14,429 bases of DNA from Acidobacteria bacterium UBA6911. GTDB taxonomy: Bacteria; Acidobacteriota; UBA6911. Positions 13,715-14,429 of this stretch are shown in pieces. Position 1 is the first letter of the stretch, and each line of letters begins with the position of its first letter. Position numbers and translations under genes: made by a program. The stretch spans positions 1-14,429 of the forward strand of contig DKBB01000033.1 in the NCBI GenBank assembly GCA_002451015.1, in the 5' to 3' direction. The notes below the pieces were generated by a model that was not told where the DNA came from, made no database searches, and worked only from the letters and a program-made list of their open reading frames with translations.

Positions 13715-14429
13715 TCATCGTTCAACCAGCATGGCGCCGCCCTGTCCCCCGCCTATGCAGAGGCTGGCCATGCCACGCTTCGCCTGGTTTCGGGCCATAA
13801 CGCTGAGCAGGTGAAGAACGATGCGAACACCGCTTGCACCCACTGGATGCCCTACCGCCAGGGCTCCCCCGTCCACATTGAGCCGGTCCGGTTCGATGGC
13901 GGTCCACGGGGCTTCCCTGCCCAGTTCGCTCCGGCAATAGACCGGGCTCGCCCAGGCCAGCTGGCAGGCAATCACCTGTGCGGCGAATGCTTCATTGATC
14001 TCCCAGTAGTCAATATCTTCAGCGACGAGCCCCTGCTGCTTCAGCACATTCGACATTGCATGCACCGGCCCCAGTCCCATCCGTTCCGGTCCCACGCCCA
14101 CCCACGAACAGTTCACAATCCTGCCCACGACAGGCAAATGGTATTTTTCAATCGCCTCGCCGCTTGCCAGGATCATCCAGGCCGCCCCATCCGTGATTTG
14201 AGCGCTGTTGCCAGCTGTCAGCAGCCCGAAAGGCCGGTCGAAAACAGGCTTCAGGCGTGCAAGTTCGGAGATACTGGTGTTGCGCCGGAGCCCTTCATCC
14301 TGGTCCAGATAACTCCCGTCTTTTTTATATACAGGGACGATTTCGGGAAGCCGCCCTTCATCCTGCGCCCGGGCAAGTCTGCGGTGGCTTTCCACTGCAT
14401 AGGCATCCATGCGTTCGCGGCTTATCCGG
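13715..14429 (-). CDS. thiolase (acetyl-CoA acyltransferase), partial at right edge
   Basis: Catalyses the last step of beta-oxidation, thiolytic cleavage of 3-ketoacyl-CoA. About 238 C-terminal residues are in the window. The frame stays open to the right edge and reads R-I-S-R-E-R-M-D-A-Y-A, a typical internal thiolase segment, so the gene starts beyond it. Visible active-site elements are E-I-N-E-A-F-A, the catalytic His in G-H-P-V-G-A-S-G and the second catalytic Cys in C-I-G-G-G-Q-G near the C-terminus. The nucleophilic Cys lies in the missing N-terminal half. It ends 13 bp before the FadJ-like start, so the two are cotranscribed as the usual trifunctional pair (FadI-FadJ or FadA-FadB like). 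Which thiolase type it is cannot be settled from this half. Confidence 0.93.
   Translation of the reverse strand, partial: RISRERMDAYAVESHRRLARAQDEGRLPEIVPVYKKDGSYLDQDEGLRRNTSISELARLKPVFDRPFGLLTAGNSAQITDGAAWMILASGEAIEKYHLPVVGRIVNCSWVGVGPERMGLGPVHAMSNVLKQQGLVAEDIDYWEINEAFAAQVIACQLAWASPVYCRSELGREAPWTAIEPDRLNVDGGALAVGHPVGASGVRIVLHLLSVMARNQAKRGMASLCIGGGQGGAMLVER

Noticed and set aside
13702..13725. TTG at 13725 as the FadJ-like start
   Set aside because: It would overlap the thiolase end and lacks a ribosome site; ATG 13701 has AGAGAGG 4 nt upstream.
7837..14429. One joint operon of the Nim-like gene, hydrolase and beta-oxidation genes
   Set aside because: Gaps of about 200 bp with hairpin structures separate the Nim-like gene, the hydrolase and the acyl-CoA synthetase; only thiolase, FadJ-like and synthetase are tightly linked.

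Overview
The window reads as a piece of a Gram-negative, probably anaerobic bacterial chromosome. The best guess is a deltaproteobacterium (Desulfobacterota). The guess rests on a tungsten-cofactor-type radical SAM maturase, an ArsF/ArsG pair, a DUF4382 lipoprotein and a beta-oxidation cluster. It is inferred from gene content alone. Base composition looks a little above half G+C throughout, with no obvious compositional break. No RNA genes, insertion sequences, CRISPR arrays or tRNAs were seen.

Region 1 (1-2328, minus strand) is an arsenic-resistance operon in the order arsR, acr3, arsC, then a COG0701/ArsP-like permease cut by the left edge. The genes are tightly coupled: arsR and acr3 overlap by 4 bp, and acr3 and arsC are 1 bp apart. 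A consensus-like sigma70 promoter (TTGACA, 17 bp, TATACA) sits in front of arsR. Its spacer coincides with an imperfect 20-bp palindrome that is a strong candidate for the ArsR operator.

Region 2 (2433-7708, plus strand) is transcribed divergently from the same 104-bp control region. It holds a ProC-like NAD(P)-binding reductase, an exported thioredoxin-fold ArsF-family protein, a CcdA/DsbD-like ArsG-family membrane protein, and an AbrB-domain radical SAM/SPASM protein. Gaps between these four are 12-28 bp, so they look like one operon. After 154 bp comes a large DUF4382-type lipoprotein, closed by a strong hairpin that also serves the convergent neighbour. The grouping of ArsF/ArsG with a ProC-like reductase and a tungsten-type radical SAM maturase, opposite arsR, is the most interesting part of the window.

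Region 3 (7837-9460, minus strand) has two stand-alone genes: a NimA-like FMN-binding protein of the pyridoxamine-phosphate oxidase superfamily and a membrane-anchored alpha/beta hydrolase. A compound inverted repeat lies between them.

Region 4 (9659-14429, minus strand) is a fatty-acid beta-oxidation operon. It runs thiolase (cut by the right edge), a FadJ/FadB-type bifunctional hydratase/dehydrogenase, then a long-chain acyl-CoA synthetase. Together they cover activation, hydration, the second oxidation and thiolysis. No acyl-CoA dehydrogenase is present in the window.
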